Below, one piece after another: positions 63,926-64,000 of a DNA stretch of 64,000 bases. Position numbers and translations under genes: made by a program. Under the pieces are notes generated by a model. It was not told where the DNA came from. It was given only the letters and a program-made list of their open reading frames with translations, and did no database searches. The stretch is from Actinokineospora sp. NBRC 105648. GTDB taxonomy: Bacteria > Actinomycetota > Actinomycetes > Mycobacteriales > Pseudonocardiaceae. The number at the start of each line of letters is the position of its first letter. The stretch's first letter is position 1. The stretch lies in NCBI RefSeq assembly GCF_030269645.1, contig NZ_BSTR01000005.1, positions 182,601-246,600 of the forward strand, read 5' to 3'.

Positions 63926-64000
63926 GTGGCGTCGATCGATCGCACCGCCTACCCGCGGTTCGCGCGGGTGGTGTCGGCACGGGAACTGGCCGAGGGATTC
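63926..64000 (+). CDS. Tn3-family transposase, first codons (runs off the window)
   Basis: GTG 63926 begins VASIDRTAYPRF then VVSARELAEGF, the highly conserved N-terminal start of Tn3-family transposases (DUF4158 domain). Only 25 codons are inside the window, so whether the gene is intact is unknown. Confidence 0.75.
   Translation, partial: MASIDRTAYPRFARVVSARELAEGF

Noticed and set aside
1-64000. CRISPR arrays and tRNA genes
   Set aside because: No regularly spaced repeats and no cloverleaf with the usual T-loop sequence were found by eye on either strand.

Overview
The window is high-GC DNA with dense, overlapping genes, frequent GTG starts and actinobacterial gene families: an RbpA paralogue, helix-turn-helix regulators with long helical C-terminal domains, a SAV2177-type methyltransferase, a ligase-polymerase LigD, an Ada-AlkA fusion, and urease genes in the order ureABCFGD. 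I infer an actinomycete, most likely of the Pseudonocardiaceae. No rRNA, tRNA or CRISPR array was seen.

Layout. At 1-1.8 kb lie a lipoprotein and secreted-protein pair and a prepilin peptidase. From 2.3 to 11.4 kb runs a very tightly packed plus-strand operon, most junctions being 4-base ATGA or GTGA overlaps. It encodes two small proteins, an unknown protein, QueC, a compact reverse-transcriptase-like protein, a SUMF1-fold protein, a DUF6884-like protein, a family 2 glycosyltransferase, a radical SAM enzyme, a phosphoribosyltransferase, a family 4 glycosyltransferase, a FEN-type 5'-3' nuclease and a PIG-L deacetylase. A methyltransferase, a membrane-anchored protein, a HAD phosphatase and a divergent XRE regulator follow, and then queD and queE (15.2-16.4 kb). 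QueD, QueE and QueC together make preQ0 from the GTP cyclohydrolase product, so the block looks like a 7-deazaguanine-based pathway that contains nucleic-acid enzymes. This is the best candidate for an undescribed system here.

From 16.4 to 26.4 kb come two frameshifted genes (one a decayed Fic-type gene) and then a set with a DNA-repair flavour: an RbpA-like protein, an Ada-AlkA fusion, a NYN nuclease-like protein, an alpha/beta hydrolase, a second XRE regulator, a small Cys/His protein behind a good SOS box, and LigD. From 26.5 to 31 kb are a GAF-SpoIIE phosphatase, a secreted protein, an MscS-like pseudogene and a beta-propeller protein. The complete urease operon occupies 31.6-36.5 kb. From 36.5 to 46.3 kb there is a sparse region with a PAS-GAF sensor, an SDR, a HAD-GT20 fusion with a PfkB kinase, several decayed genes and strong hairpins.

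From 46.5 to 59.7 kb a minus-strand operon of six large genes includes a DUF6603 protein and three proteins sharing one beta-rich core. It is flanked at both ends by inverted copies of the same gene 3' end. The last 4 kb hold transposase and recombinase remnants, an autoregulated hydrolase-TetR operon with a perfect operator, and the first codons of a Tn3-family transposase running off the window. Many non-core genes are broken by single-base shifts while the large operons are intact, which suggests real decay in accessory DNA.
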